NCBI GenBank assembly: GCA_003282945.1
Contig: QBYG01000003.1
Coordinates: forward strand, 1 to 64,000
DNA from: Pelagibacteraceae bacterium AG-325-E23
Lineage (GTDB): Bacteria > Pseudomonadota > Alphaproteobacteria > Pelagibacterales > Pelagibacteraceae
DNA length: 64,000 nt
Direction of reading: 5' to 3'
A program made the translations under genes and the position numbers. Shown here in pieces: positions 25,430 through 35,172 of this stretch. Position 1 is the first letter of the stretch. Every line of letters begins with the position of its first letter. The notes under the pieces are model-generated. The model was not told the origin of the DNA. It searched no databases and was given only the letters and a program-made list of their open reading frames with translations.

Positions 25430-26047
25430 TTATTTAATTAACAACCTAATTTTTTTTGATAAATACTTTTTAAGCAAGTTTAAAATTGATATTTTAACTG
25501 GAGTTTTTAAATTATCTTCAACCATTTTAAAATTAATACTATCTTCCCAACTTAATTCGATTACTAAACTCTCACGAAAATATTCATTTAATTTTTTTAT
25601 TGTTCCTACAGTTAAAACTGGTTCAAAATATTGTTGTTTTTTTGAGATATTAATTTGACTATTAACATCATCAAATACTAAGTGCCAAATATGAGCTTTT
25701 TTATTTTCAAAAACCAAATTATCTTCAAGTCTTGTAGGTACTTCAATGTATCCTTTTTTTCCTATTCTAGATAATTCATTTAAAAAATAAGAAACATCCT
25801 CAACATGTTCAGCTACATGGGAGGCAATAACAAAGTCAAACTCCCTATCTTTAAATGGCAATTTTTTTTCAGTAATCTTTACAAATGACTTATCTTTGTA
25901 GTGATTTGATAGATCTAGTATATCACTAACTGTTGTTGCATGTTTATTAGCACCATATCCACAACCAATATCCAAAACTTTCCAGTCTGGATTTTCTGAG
26001 AGGGTTTTTTCTATGTAGGTTTTTGATGTTCTTTTGATCAGAAAAAT
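25430..26047 (-). CDS. SAM-dependent methyltransferase, probable ATT start
   Basis: Class I methyltransferase of about 205 residues. The SAM-binding motif VLDIGCGYG is followed by LPFKDREFDFVIASHVAEHV, typical of methyltransferase type 11/UbiE-like proteins. A TTG at 25975 would cut through this motif, so the true start must be further upstream. The frame is open upstream to a stop at 26063-26065 and reads a sensible N-terminus (IKRTSKTYIEK...NPDWKV). The frame has no ATG, GTG or TTG there. The codon ATT at 26045-26047 overlaps the rpsD stop as TAATT, just where this genome commonly uses TAATG; CTG at 26041 is the alternative. Substrate unknown. Confidence 0.7.
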   Translation of the reverse strand: MFLIKRTSKTYIEKTLSENPDWKVLDIGCGYGANKHATTVSDILDLSNHYKDKSFVKITEKKLPFKDREFDFVIASHVAEHVEDVSYFLNELSRIGKKGYIEVPTRLEDNLVFENKKAHIWHLVFDDVNSQINISKKQQYFEPVLTVGTIKKLNEYFRESLVIELSWEDSINFKMVEDNLKTPVKISILNLLKKYLSKKIRLLIK

Positions 26048-26664
26048 TATCTTGAATAATATTCAATTACTAAATTAGGTTCCATAACGACTGGATAAGG
26101 AACTTCTTCAAATTTCGGAATTCTAACAAATTTAACTTTTTTATTTTTTTCATCTAATTGTAAATATTCTGGGACTTCTCTTTCCTTGTTTGCGAGTGCT
26201 ATATCAATTAAAGCTAATTGTTTTGATTTATCTCTTATTTCAATACTATCTTCTTCTTTTACTTGGTAACTTGATATGTTAACTTTTTTTCCATTTACTC
26301 TTACATGTCCATGATTAATTAATTGTCTTGAGGAAAAAATAGTATTTGATAGTTTTGATCTATAGATCACAGCATCAAGTCTTCTTTCTAATAATCCAAT
26401 TAAATTTTCAGCAGTATCACCTTTTTTCATTATTGCTCTTTTATACATGTTTCTAAACTGTCTTTCGTTCATGTTACCATAGTAACACTTTAATTTTTGT
26501 TTAGCTTGAAGCTGAATTCCATAATCAGATGGTTTGGATGATTTTGACTGACCGTGTTGTCCTGGGGGATATGCTCTAGTATTAAATGGACTTTTAGGTC
26601 TACCCCATAAATTTACTTTAAGTCTTCTATCGACTTTATGTTTTGAGTTTAATCGTTTTGTCAT
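26047..26664 (-). CDS. rpsD: 30S ribosomal protein S4
   Basis: 205 residues, standard length. The N-terminal KVDRRLKVNLWGRPKSPF and YPPGQHGQ are typical of alphaproteobacterial S4, and the S4 RNA-binding domain is visible as RLDAVIYRSKLSNT with QLINHGHVRVNGKKVNI near 93-130. Binds 16S rRNA early in small subunit assembly. It is followed with a one-base overlap by the methyltransferase gene. Confidence 0.97.
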   Translation of the reverse strand: MTKRLNSKHKVDRRLKVNLWGRPKSPFNTRAYPPGQHGQSKSSKPSDYGIQLQAKQKLKCYYGNMNERQFRNMYKRAIMKKGDTAENLIGLLERRLDAVIYRSKLSNTIFSSRQLINHGHVRVNGKKVNISSYQVKEEDSIEIRDKSKQLALIDIALANKEREVPEYLQLDEKNKKVKFVRIPKFEEVPYPVVMEPNLVIEYYSR

Positions 26665-26707
26665 ATTAAAGTTATTGGGTTTATAGACATCAATATATTT
26701 TTGTCAA

Positions 26708-27421
26708 TCAAGGTTTTTTTATTAAACCAGCAAATACACTTGATAAAATGCGTATTTCTTTTTGAGAAAGTTCCATTTTATAAAAAATACTTCTTAAATT
26801 TTCAAGCATTATGGGTTTTTTCACTTTTTGTTTAAAAAAATTTTTATTTTCAAGGTTTGTTAAACAAAAATTTAACATTGCGTATATCTCTTTCTTAGTT
26901 GCTTTTTGTATTTTTTTTGATTTTTGAAAATCAAACTTTTCTTTTGAAATTAAGTTTGAAACAGTTTGAGCTACAATTACTAGACTGTGTGAAAGATTTA
27001 AAGACCTGAACTTAGCATTACTTGGGATCTGTAAAGTATAGTCAGCATAACTCACTTCATTATTTGTTAAACCTGAAGCTTCAGAACCAAACAAAAAACT
27101 TATCTTTTTTGAAAAATCAATTTTTTTTAATTCTTGTAACGAAATATGTTTAATATTTTTATTTCTAAATCTTGCTGATGTTGCAATAAGAATGTCAGTT
27201 TTGTTTAAAGATTTTTCTAAATTAGGATAAATATTTGCTTTTTCTATTATATCTTTAGCTCCAACTGAAGTTGCTTTGATTTTGTCATTTGGAAATGTTG
27301 GCTTTGGTTCTATCAATGATAAATTTTTAAAGCCAAAGTTCTTCATTCCTCTTGCACATAATCCTATATTTTCAGATAGCTGAGGTTTGTGTAAAATAAA
27401 TGATATATTATTAAAATTCAT
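26708..27421 (-). CDS. trmJ: tRNA (cytidine/uridine-2'-O-)-methyltransferase TrmJ-like, SPOUT family
   Basis: 237 residues of the TrmH/TrmJ SPOUT class. Motifs: FILHKPQLSENIGLCARGMKNFG at the start, FLFGSEASGLTNNE in the middle (knot region) and LNLSHSLVIVAQ near the cofactor site. Methylates the ribose at position 32 of some tRNAs in family members with this layout. The short C-terminal extension matches TrmJ rather than TrmL. Its ATG overlaps the cimA stop (TAATG). Confidence 0.85.
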   Translation of the reverse strand: MNFNNISFILHKPQLSENIGLCARGMKNFGFKNLSLIEPKPTFPNDKIKATSVGAKDIIEKANIYPNLEKSLNKTDILIATSARFRNKNIKHISLQELKKIDFSKKISFLFGSEASGLTNNEVSYADYTLQIPSNAKFRSLNLSHSLVIVAQTVSNLISKEKFDFQKSKKIQKATKKEIYAMLNFCLTNLENKNFFKQKVKKPIMLENLRSIFYKMELSQKEIRILSSVFAGLIKKP

Positions 27422-29019
27422 TAAGCACTTGCTGGTGCATTATCTTTGAATAATTTATAATCAAGACTATCTATTAATGCTTTAAAAGATGCATCTATAA
27501 TGTTTGGAGAAACTCCAATTGTAAACCAGTTTTTTCCTTTAGAGTCTGTGCTTTCAATTGAAACTCTTGTTACAGCCTCTGTTCCTGTATTTAATATTCG
27601 TACTTTATAATCAACTAATCTAAGATCTTTAAGATAATCAGAGTATTTTGAAATTTTTTTTATATTGTTTCTAATTGCATTATCCAGGGCATTTACTGGC
27701 CCATTACCCTCACCTTCACAGATAATTGTTTCGCCATCTACTTCTAGCTCTGCTTTAGCAGATGAAATAATTTCTCCGGAGGAATTTTTTTTAACAGAGA
27801 CATCGTATGCCTTAATAATTAAGTATCTAGGTATTTCACCAACTATTCTTCTTGCTAATAATTCAAACGATGCGTCTGCACCATCGTAGCTATAGCCAAT
27901 AAATTCTCTTCCTTTAACTTCATCTAAAAGTTCTTTAATTTTTGGGTCATTTTTTTTGATATCAATTCCAATGGTTCCTAATCTAGATAATATATTTGAT
28001 TGTCCAGCTTGATCTGAAATAACTATATTTCTTACATTGCCAACTTCTTTTGGATCAATGTGTTCATAAGTTTTTGGGTTTTTTTGAACTGCCGAAACAT
28101 GCATTCCACCTTTATGTGAAAAAGCTGCAGCACCTACATAAGGCAAATGTTTGTTAGGTTTTCTGTTTAGAATTTCATCCAATAATCTAGAGCATTGTGT
28201 TAGATGTTTAATATTCTTGTCTTTTATATTTATTTCAAAATTGTTAGAAAACTCAGTTTTTAAATATAATGATGGTATGAGAGACATTAAGTTGGCGTTA
28301 CCACATCTTTCACCTAATCCATTAATCGTTCCCTGCACCTGTCTTACACCTGCTTGGATTGCAACTAAAGAATTTGCAACTGCATTTTCTGTATCATTGT
28401 GTGCATGAATTCCTAAATTTTTACCTGGAATATGTTTTGCTACATCCGTAACTATTTTTGATATTTCGTGAGGTAAGGTGCCGCCGTTGGTATCACACAA
28501 TATAATCCATCTAGCACCTTGATCATATGCAGATTTAATGCAACTTAAAGCGTATTCTTTATTTGATTTATAACCATCAAAAAAGTGCTCAGCATCAAAC
28601 ATGAATTCTTTTCCAGAATTGATTATATGTTTTGCGCTTTCACTAATATTTTTTAAATTTTGATCTTTGGATATGCCTAAAGCAATATCCACATGAAAAT
28701 CCCAAGACTTTCCAAATAAACAAATTGAATTTGCTTTAGAATTTATTAAAGATGAAATCATTGGATCATTCTCGGCGCTATGATCAGATTTTTTTGTCAT
28801 ACCAAAAGCTGTTAATATTGAATGATTAAAAGAATGTTGCTTGTTAAAAAACTCTGTATCCGTGGGATTAGCTCCAGGCCATCCTCCTTCTATGTAATCG
28901 ACACCAAGATTATCCAATGCTACAGAGATTTTTTCTTTGTCATCTAAAGAAAAATCTACTCCCTGTGTTTGTGCACCATCACGTAAAGTTGTGTCAAATA
29001 TGTATATTTTGTCCAACAT
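27421..29019 (-). CDS. cimA: (R)-Citramalate synthase
   Basis: 532 residues, HMGL-like barrel with DTTLRDGAQTQGVDFS near 9-24, GGWPGANP, HAHNDTENAVANS (metal-binding His pair) and GLGERCGNANL, followed by a LeuA-type allosteric dimer domain in the last 130 residues. This combination fits the CimA group. It makes citramalate from pyruvate and acetyl-CoA, a threonine-independent route to isoleucine; the long C-terminal domain would bind the feedback inhibitor. TAATG overlaps link it to cysS upstream and trmJ downstream. Confidence 0.85.
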   Translation of the reverse strand: MLDKIYIFDTTLRDGAQTQGVDFSLDDKEKISVALDNLGVDYIEGGWPGANPTDTEFFNKQHSFNHSILTAFGMTKKSDHSAENDPMISSLINSKANSICLFGKSWDFHVDIALGISKDQNLKNISESAKHIINSGKEFMFDAEHFFDGYKSNKEYALSCIKSAYDQGARWIILCDTNGGTLPHEISKIVTDVAKHIPGKNLGIHAHNDTENAVANSLVAIQAGVRQVQGTINGLGERCGNANLMSLIPSLYLKTEFSNNFEINIKDKNIKHLTQCSRLLDEILNRKPNKHLPYVGAAAFSHKGGMHVSAVQKNPKTYEHIDPKEVGNVRNIVISDQAGQSNILSRLGTIGIDIKKNDPKIKELLDEVKGREFIGYSYDGADASFELLARRIVGEIPRYLIIKAYDVSVKKNSSGEIISSAKAELEVDGETIICEGEGNGPVNALDNAIRNNIKKISKYSDYLKDLRLVDYKVRILNTGTEAVTRVSIESTDSKGKNWFTIGVSPNIIDASFKALIDSLDYKLFKDNAPASA

Positions 29020-30380
29020 TATTTAAATTTCCACGAGGTTTTACCATCTTTATCCTCTATTTGAACTCCTTTTTCCAAAAGCTCATTTCGAATTTTATCA
29101 GCTAATTCGTAATTTTTATCATCTCTAGCCTGATTTCTTTCTTTAATTTTTGTTTCAATTATCTCATCGCTTAAATCAGATTTATTTTTTTTAAATTTAT
29201 CCCATTCATCTTTAGTCTCCATTAACAATCCTACAAAATTACATGCAGATACAAATTCTTGTTTATCTTCCAAATTACCTGCTTGAGATTTTTCATATAG
29301 CTTATGGAGGTTGGCTATATATTTTGGTGTATTTAAATCGTCATACAAAGGATAAAGATCATCATCTGAGATAAGTTTGGGCTTATCCAGTTCTACATGG
29401 CTTTTATACCATTTATCGATTGTTTTTTGACTTTCCTCTAAAAGTTTGTCATTCCAATCTAAAGGCTGTCTATAGTGTGCGCTAATTAAAGCTAGTCTTA
29501 GAGCTTGACCATTCACATTATTTTTAAAATCACTTATTTTTAAAATATTACCTTGTGATTTAGCCATTTTTTCATTTGATAAGGTTATAAATCCATTATG
29601 TACCCAATAATTTGAAAAAACTTCAGTATCATTAGCACAACGTGATTGTGCAATTTCATTTTCATGATGTGGAAATATCAAATCTCTGCCTCCCCCGTGA
29701 ATATCAAACTTATCACCAAGATATTTTTTGGACATAACTGAACATTCTAAATGCCAGCCTGGCCTTCCCTTTCCCCACGGTGATGGCCAGCTTGGCTCAT
29801 CTTCACTTGAGGGTTTCCATAATACAAAGTCTTCAGCATTTTTCTTATTAGTTGATACTTCTACTCTGGACCCAGATATTAAATCTTTTATTTTTTTATT
29901 TGATAATTTTCCATAATCCTTAAATTTTTTAACCTCAAAATAAATATGTTTCTTGCTCTCATAAGCAAAATCTTTCTCTATTAAACTACTGATCATATCG
30001 ATCATTTCATTTATATTTTCTGTTGCTTTGGGTTGAAAGTTAGGTTCCTCACAATTAAGATAATTACAATCTTCTTGGAAATTTATGTTTATCTTATTAG
30101 TTAATTCAGAGATTGAAATTTTTTTATCTTTTGCAGATTGAATTATTTTATCATCAATATCTGTAATATTCCTGACATACGTAACATTGTCTTTACCGTA
30201 TTTACATTTTAAAACTTTAAAAAGAATATCAAATACAACTAGTGGCCTTGCATTACCTATATGTGGATCATCATAAACTGTAGGACCACAAACATACATT
30301 TTAACTTTATTTTTATCTATTGGCTGAAACTTTTCTTTTTTTCCACCATAGCTATTTGTTAAAAAAATATCTTTATTCAT
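29019..30380 (-). CDS. cysS: Cysteinyl-tRNA synthetase
   Basis: 453 residues, full length. Class I synthetase signatures: VCGPTVYDDPHIGNARP (zinc Cys and HIGH-like HIGN), WHLECSVMS and FPHHENEIAQS (further zinc ligands), and KMAKSQGN (KMSKS loop). Charges tRNA-Cys. Starts the minus-strand set cysS-cimA-trmJ; nadE is 45 bases upstream on the same strand. Confidence 0.97.
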   Translation of the reverse strand: MNKDIFLTNSYGGKKEKFQPIDKNKVKMYVCGPTVYDDPHIGNARPLVVFDILFKVLKCKYGKDNVTYVRNITDIDDKIIQSAKDKKISISELTNKININFQEDCNYLNCEEPNFQPKATENINEMIDMISSLIEKDFAYESKKHIYFEVKKFKDYGKLSNKKIKDLISGSRVEVSTNKKNAEDFVLWKPSSEDEPSWPSPWGKGRPGWHLECSVMSKKYLGDKFDIHGGGRDLIFPHHENEIAQSRCANDTEVFSNYWVHNGFITLSNEKMAKSQGNILKISDFKNNVNGQALRLALISAHYRQPLDWNDKLLEESQKTIDKWYKSHVELDKPKLISDDDLYPLYDDLNTPKYIANLHKLYEKSQAGNLEDKQEFVSACNFVGLLMETKDEWDKFKKNKSDLSDEIIETKIKERNQARDDKNYELADKIRNELLEKGVQIEDKDGKTSWKFK

Positions 30381-30425
30381 TATTCAAGGAATATACTTTA
30401 ATTATAGATTTGTGAATCTATTTGA

Positions 30426-31163
30426 TTAGCTTGGAATCTTGCAAACTGGAATTGGATCCATTTTATGCAAATTTGCGTTTCTTATTTGGATATATTTTTC
30501 TCTATTTTTTGAATTTTCATTTTCCATTGCTTCTTCAAGTTCTTTATAACTTAAGCCAAGCTGACCTTCATCAGTCCTGCCATCATCCCATAAACCATCT
30601 GTTGGGGGTGCATCTATAATCTCTTGTAAAATTTTTAATTCTTTTCCTAATTCCCAAACTTCTGTTTTATTACAGTCAGCTATTGGAGATATATCAACTC
30701 CACCATCTCCATACTTTGTATAAAAACCTACTCCAAAATCTTCAACTTTATTTCCAGTGCCAACTACTATTCCTTTATTGGCTGCTGCAACTTGATACAA
30801 AGTTGTCATTCTTAATCTGGCTCTAGAGTTTGCCATACCATGCAAACTATTAAAATCTTTTAAAGTGTTTTCAAATGTAGAAAATAGACTGTCCAGCTCA
30901 ACAGTAATACCTTCAACATTTTTAAAATTTTGTTTTAGCCATTCCTGATGCTTTACACTTAAATCATGTTGTGCGCTATTTTGTTTTATTGGCATAGACA
31001 AGACGATTGTTTTAAGTCCTGTCATTGCACTTAAGGTGCTCGAAACAGAAGAATCAATTCCTCCAGAAATTCCAATTACTAGAGACTCGGCTTTTTTTGG
31101 CATCAAATTAACGTAATTCAATATCCAGTCTTTAATAAATTTAACTTTTTGGTTAGGTTTCAT
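30426..31163 (-). CDS. nadE: NAD synthetase, ammonia-dependent form
   Basis: 245 residues; an adenylating amidotransferase with the pyrophosphatase loop GISGGIDSSVSS near 29-40, then GTGNKVEDFGVGFYTKYGDGGVDISP and PPTDGLWDDGRTDEGQLG, which are diagnostic. It makes NAD from deamido-NAD. The glutaminase domain of the longer NadE is absent, so it uses free ammonia or borrows a glutaminase. Confidence 0.93.
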   Translation of the reverse strand: MKPNQKVKFIKDWILNYVNLMPKKAESLVIGISGGIDSSVSSTLSAMTGLKTIVLSMPIKQNSAQHDLSVKHQEWLKQNFKNVEGITVELDSLFSTFENTLKDFNSLHGMANSRARLRMTTLYQVAAANKGIVVGTGNKVEDFGVGFYTKYGDGGVDISPIADCNKTEVWELGKELKILQEIIDAPPTDGLWDDGRTDEGQLGLSYKELEEAMENENSKNREKYIQIRNANLHKMDPIPVCKIPS

Positions 31164-31200
31164 ACGTAAAATATAATAATTAATTTAAAAAATTAAATGA

Positions 31201-32580
31201 TTAAGATGCCGCTCTAATACCGTTTTTAGCATACAAGGTATTCTTTTTAATCTCATCTGAAATTAAAAAAGCTAACTCTAGGGCTTGGTTAGCATTAAGT
31301 CTTGGATCACATTGAGTGTGATATCTACTTGATAAATCTGTATCTGATATTTTTTGTGCTCCACCAGTACATTCTGTCACATTTTGACCAGTCATTTCAA
31401 TATGAAGTCCTCCTGCATATGATCCTTCGCTTTGATGTACGCCAAATACATTTTTAACTTCATTTAAAACGTTGTTAAAAGGTCTTGTTTTAAATCCTGT
31501 AGTTGATTTAATCGTATTTCCATGCATCGGGTCACATGACCAGATAACGTTAAGTCCCTCTTTTTTAATTCCTCGTATAAGTTTTGGTAAATATTTTTCT
31601 ACTTGATCATGGCCAAATCTAGAAATTAATGTAATTTTACCTTTTTCATTTTTAGGATTTATCAGCTCACAAATTTTAGCTATCTCTTCAGGTTTAGAAG
31701 TTGGACCACATTTAATTCCAATTGGATTTTCAATACCTCTGCAAAATTCGACATGACCACCATCAATTTGCCTTGTTCTGTCACCTATCCATACAAAATG
31801 TGCTGAAGTATCATGATATTCTCCAGTAGTAGAATCTATTCTTGTCATAGTTTCCTCAAATGGTAAATGCAAAGCTTCGTGCGATGTCCAGAAATTAACA
31901 GTGTATAATCTTCTGTTAAAATCTGATGTAATTCCACAAGCTTCCATAAAAGCTAGAGCATCTGCAATTTTATCTTCTAATTCCTTAAATTTTTTAGCTT
32001 GTGCAGCAGATTTGATATAACCTAGATTCCATAGATGGACTTTTTTTAAATCAGCAAATCCACCATTAGAAAATGCTCTTATTAAATTTAATGTAGAGGC
32101 TGATTGAGAGTATGCTCTAAATAATCTTTTTGGATCTGGAACTCTCGCTGCTTCAGTAAATTCCATACCATTAATATTGTCTCCTAGATAACTTGGTAGC
32201 TCTACATCCCCTTGCTTTTCTATAGGAGCACTTCTAGGTTTTGAAAACTGACCAGCAATTCTTCCTAGTTTTACTACTGGCAAAGATGCTGAATAAGTTA
32301 ATACTAATGACATTTGAAGCATTAGTTTAAAATAATCTCTAATATTATCTGGATTAAATTCTGCAAAGCTCTCAGCACAATCTCCACCTTGTAATAAGAA
32401 AGCCTTACCATCAACAACGTTTGCGAGTTGATCTTTAAGATGTCTAGTTTCACCCGCGAATACTAAAGGAGGGAAATTTTTTAATTTATTTAAGACTGAA
32501 TTTAATTCCTCTTCATCCTTATACTCAGGGATGTGCTTAACTGGATGGTTTCTCCAACTATTTGCTTTCCATTTTTTCAT
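31201..32580 (-). CDS. Class II 3-deoxy-7-phosphoheptulonate (DAHP) synthase
   Basis: 459 residues, plant-like type II enzyme. Clear marks: FAGETRHLKDQLANVVDG near 41-58, LLQGGDCAESF (metal-binding Cys), WIGDRTRQIDGGHVEF, SRFGHDQVEKYLPKLI and SCDPMHGNT near the C-terminal third. First step of the shikimate pathway. Its upstream DNA holds a perfect 12-base palindrome that may be an operator. No other aromatic amino acid gene is in the window. Confidence 0.95.
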   Translation of the reverse strand: MKKWKANSWRNHPVKHIPEYKDEEELNSVLNKLKNFPPLVFAGETRHLKDQLANVVDGKAFLLQGGDCAESFAEFNPDNIRDYFKLMLQMSLVLTYSASLPVVKLGRIAGQFSKPRSAPIEKQGDVELPSYLGDNINGMEFTEAARVPDPKRLFRAYSQSASTLNLIRAFSNGGFADLKKVHLWNLGYIKSAAQAKKFKELEDKIADALAFMEACGITSDFNRRLYTVNFWTSHEALHLPFEETMTRIDSTTGEYHDTSAHFVWIGDRTRQIDGGHVEFCRGIENPIGIKCGPTSKPEEIAKICELINPKNEKGKITLISRFGHDQVEKYLPKLIRGIKKEGLNVIWSCDPMHGNTIKSTTGFKTRPFNNVLNEVKNVFGVHQSEGSYAGGLHIEMTGQNVTECTGGAQKISDTDLSSRYHTQCDPRLNANQALELAFLISDEIKKNTLYAKNGIRAAS

Positions 32581-32594
32581 AATACAATCAGGAA

Positions 32595-32606
32595 GTGTAT
32601 ATACAC
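32595..32606. promoter_or_regulatory. 12-base palindrome upstream of DAHP synthase gene
   Basis: GTGTATATACAC is a perfect palindrome, 15-26 bases before the ATG of the class II DAHP synthase. It overlaps where a -10 or transcript start would be expected. A repressor site is possible; alternating purine-pyrimidine runs also arise by chance in AT-rich DNA. Confidence 0.3.
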
Positions 32607-32633
32607 ATGAATTAAAAAAGTAAATTATTTAAA

Positions 32634-33359
32634 TTATGAAGATAATTTAAAAACAATAATACCAATAATTTCCCTAAAAAATAAGTTAAAATTAGCTAAA
32701 TTACTACTTATGTTAAAATCTTGGTAAATATTTATCAATGAACTTTGACGATTTGTTTTTGGATCAACAACATAAGGTATTAACTTTAAGCCAAAATCTT
32801 TTGCAATGATTACAGATCTCTTCATATGGTAAGCAGATGTAATTAAAACTGTTTTTGAATCATTAAGGTTTAATTTTTCAATTTCTTTAAAATTTTCTAT
32901 TGTATTTCTTGATTTACCGACAAATTTAACTCTTGTCATATCAAAATTCAACTCCTCATAAATTTTTTTAGCTTTATTAATTTCATCATTCATATTGCTC
33001 TTTATTAAATATGCATTTCCACCAACATAATAGATTTCTGTATTTTTATATTTATTTCCTAATTTGATTGAAGCTAACAACCTGTAATCAGAACCTGATA
33101 ATACTACAATATTATCCATATTTTGATAACTCTCTTTGTTTAAAAAATCTTTTTCAAGATACTTTAATCCAAAATTTCCAATAGGTAGAAAGGAAATAAT
33201 TGATAATAAAAAGATAGTGATAGTCAATAATTTAAAAATAATCTTTTTTTTATTTTTATAATAAATAATAAATAAAATTATTAGTGCTAAAAATAATAAA
33301 TTAGTTGGATTTAATAATGGTGCTAAAATTTTTGATAAGTAAAAGTACAAATTATTCAA
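32634..33359 (-). CDS. YdcF/SanA-like DUF218 membrane protein
   Basis: 241 residues: two N-terminal membrane segments (about 10-28 and 36-55), then a periplasmic Rossmann-like DUF218 domain with NIVVLSGSDYRLLASIKLGNKY and LITSAYHMKRSVIIAKDFGL. ElyC and SanA relatives influence peptidoglycan precursor supply, but no activity is proven for most. Its start overlaps glmS by eight bases, so coupling to amino-sugar synthesis is plausible. Confidence 0.85.
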   Translation of the reverse strand: MNNLYFYLSKILAPLLNPTNLLFLALIILFIIYYKNKKKIIFKLLTITIFLLSIISFLPIGNFGLKYLEKDFLNKESYQNMDNIVVLSGSDYRLLASIKLGNKYKNTEIYYVGGNAYLIKSNMNDEINKAKKIYEELNFDMTRVKFVGKSRNTIENFKEIEKLNLNDSKTVLITSAYHMKRSVIIAKDFGLKLIPYVVDPKTNRQSSLINIYQDFNISSNLANFNLFFREIIGIIVFKLSS

Positions 33360-35172
33360 CTGTTACAGATTTTGCTAAATTTCTTGGTTTATCAATATCA
33401 TAACCTTTTTCAAGTGCTGAATAAAAAGCGAGTTTTTGTAGAGGTATAGTTACTAGAAACGGAATTAATTCATCATTTAATTTATCAACTTCTATTTGTT
33501 CCCAGATATTTTCAGAAACAACCTCATCTTTATTTTTATTTGTTATCAGTAAAACCTTTGCCCCTCTTGCAATAACTTCCTGCATATTTGACATTGTTTT
33601 TTTATAATGATCGTCTCTAGGTGCTATAACGACTACCGGCATACCTTCTTCTATCAAAGCTAATGGTCCATGCTTCATTTCACCCGCAGGATAACCCTCG
33701 GCATGAACATAGGCTAATTCTTTTAACTTCAAGGCGCCCTCTAAAGCAATTGGAAAAGAGTAACCTCTGCCTAAAAACATACATCCTTTAGCATGCGCAA
33801 AAACTTTACCAATATTTAAAAGTTTATGATCTAATTTAAGTGTTTTTTTTGCTGAATTAGACAATGATAGTAAATTTTTAATTTTAGATTGATATTCTTT
33901 CTTTGTAATAAATTTTTGATCAAATGAAATTTTTATAGATAGAATATATAGCACTAACATTTGTCCAAGAAATGCTTTTGTAGATGCAACACCAATTTCT
34001 TGGCCACAATAAATAGGTAAAACTAAATCAGCATCTCTCGCTATTGAACTTTCAACTACGTTTACAACTGCACAAGTTTTCATTTTATTTTTTTTACATA
34101 ATTCTAAAGCTGCATAAGTATCTGCAGTTTCGCCAGATTGTGAAACAAAAACATACAAGCAATCTTTTTTAAACCTAACCTTTCGATATCTAAATTCTGA
34201 AGCTATATCGATACTAACATCGAGACTTGTATTTTGTTCCAGCCAATACTTTGCTACTAAACATGAGTGGTAGGCTGTACCACAACCAATGAGTACAATT
34301 GATTGAAATGAATTTGTCTTCCAAGGAAAATTATAAATATTAATCTGATTGTTATATTTATCAACATACTCATTTATGCAATCATTAATAGTAGACGGCT
34401 GCTCGTCTATTTCTTTTTCCATGAAATATTTATAGTCTCCTTTGTCATAATGAATATCTGCTTTAGAGAGATTCATTACTTTTTTATTTATTTTTACTCC
34501 ATTACCCTCAAAAAACTCTATTTGATCTTTTTTAATAATACAAAATTCTCCATCCTCTAAGTAAGAAATTTTGTTTGTCATAGATTTTAGTGCGTATGAG
34601 TCTGACCCTAGATAATTTTCATTTGGCCCATATCCCACAGCCAAAGGTGATCCTCTCCTAGCACCAACCATCAAATCATTTCGATCTTTAAAAATTATAC
34701 CTAGAGCAAAACTACCGTGAAGTTTTTTTAAAACCTTAATGATAGTATTTTTCAAAGAATTTTTTTTTAAGTAATCTGTAACAAGGTGAGCTATTACCTC
34801 AGTGTCAGTTTGTGATTTAAATACATATCCCTTTTTCTCTAAAAGTTTTTTTAAAATTGTTGAATTTTCTATAATGCCATTATGTACAACTGAAACCTGT
34901 TCTGATGAATGTGGATGTGCATTAATTTTGCTTGGTTTCCCGTGAGTTGCCCATCTTACATGACCTATACCAATATCTCCTTGAAGATTAAATTTTGATA
35001 TGTCTTTTTCTAATACATCAACTCTACCTTCGCACTTTACCTCATTAATAATTCCATCAACTAGAGTTGCAATTCCTGCAGAGTCATATCCTCTATATTC
35101 TAGTTTTTTTAAAGAATTGACTATTCTACTAGAAACTTCTTTTGTACTTATTATCCCTATTATTCCGCACAT
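33352..35172 (-). CDS. glmS: Glutamine-fructose-6-phosphate aminotransferase (isomerizing)
   Basis: 606 residues, full length. N-terminal Ntn glutaminase with nucleophile Cys2 in CGIIGIIS, VRWATHGKPS and HNGIIEN; then two SIS isomerase domains with CGTAYHSC, SQSGETADT and a C-terminal KPRNLAKSVTVE. Makes glucosamine-6-phosphate for cell wall and LPS. Placed directly after the short GlmU-like gene (one base gap) and before the DUF218 gene, forming an amino-sugar group. Confidence 0.97.
   Translation of the reverse strand: MCGIIGIISTKEVSSRIVNSLKKLEYRGYDSAGIATLVDGIINEVKCEGRVDVLEKDISKFNLQGDIGIGHVRWATHGKPSKINAHPHSSEQVSVVHNGIIENSTILKKLLEKKGYVFKSQTDTEVIAHLVTDYLKKNSLKNTIIKVLKKLHGSFALGIIFKDRNDLMVGARRGSPLAVGYGPNENYLGSDSYALKSMTNKISYLEDGEFCIIKKDQIEFFEGNGVKINKKVMNLSKADIHYDKGDYKYFMEKEIDEQPSTINDCINEYVDKYNNQINIYNFPWKTNSFQSIVLIGCGTAYHSCLVAKYWLEQNTSLDVSIDIASEFRYRKVRFKKDCLYVFVSQSGETADTYAALELCKKNKMKTCAVVNVVESSIARDADLVLPIYCGQEIGVASTKAFLGQMLVLYILSIKISFDQKFITKKEYQSKIKNLLSLSNSAKKTLKLDHKLLNIGKVFAHAKGCMFLGRGYSFPIALEGALKLKELAYVHAEGYPAGEMKHGPLALIEEGMPVVVIAPRDDHYKKTMSNMQEVIARGAKVLLITNKNKDEVVSENIWEQIEVDKLNDELIPFLVTIPLQKLAFYSALEKGYDIDKPRNLAKSVTVE

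Noticed and set aside
25430-25975. A 181-residue methyltransferase starting with TTG at 25975, or a 5'-truncated pseudogene
   Set aside because: The TTG lies inside the SAM-binding motif and the frame upstream continues with a plausible N-terminus to the rpsD stop; a non-standard start explains the data better than truncation.
33352-35172. glmS ribozyme or riboswitch for glmS
   Set aside because: glmS starts one base after the GlmU-like gene on the same transcript; there is no leader for a ribozyme.
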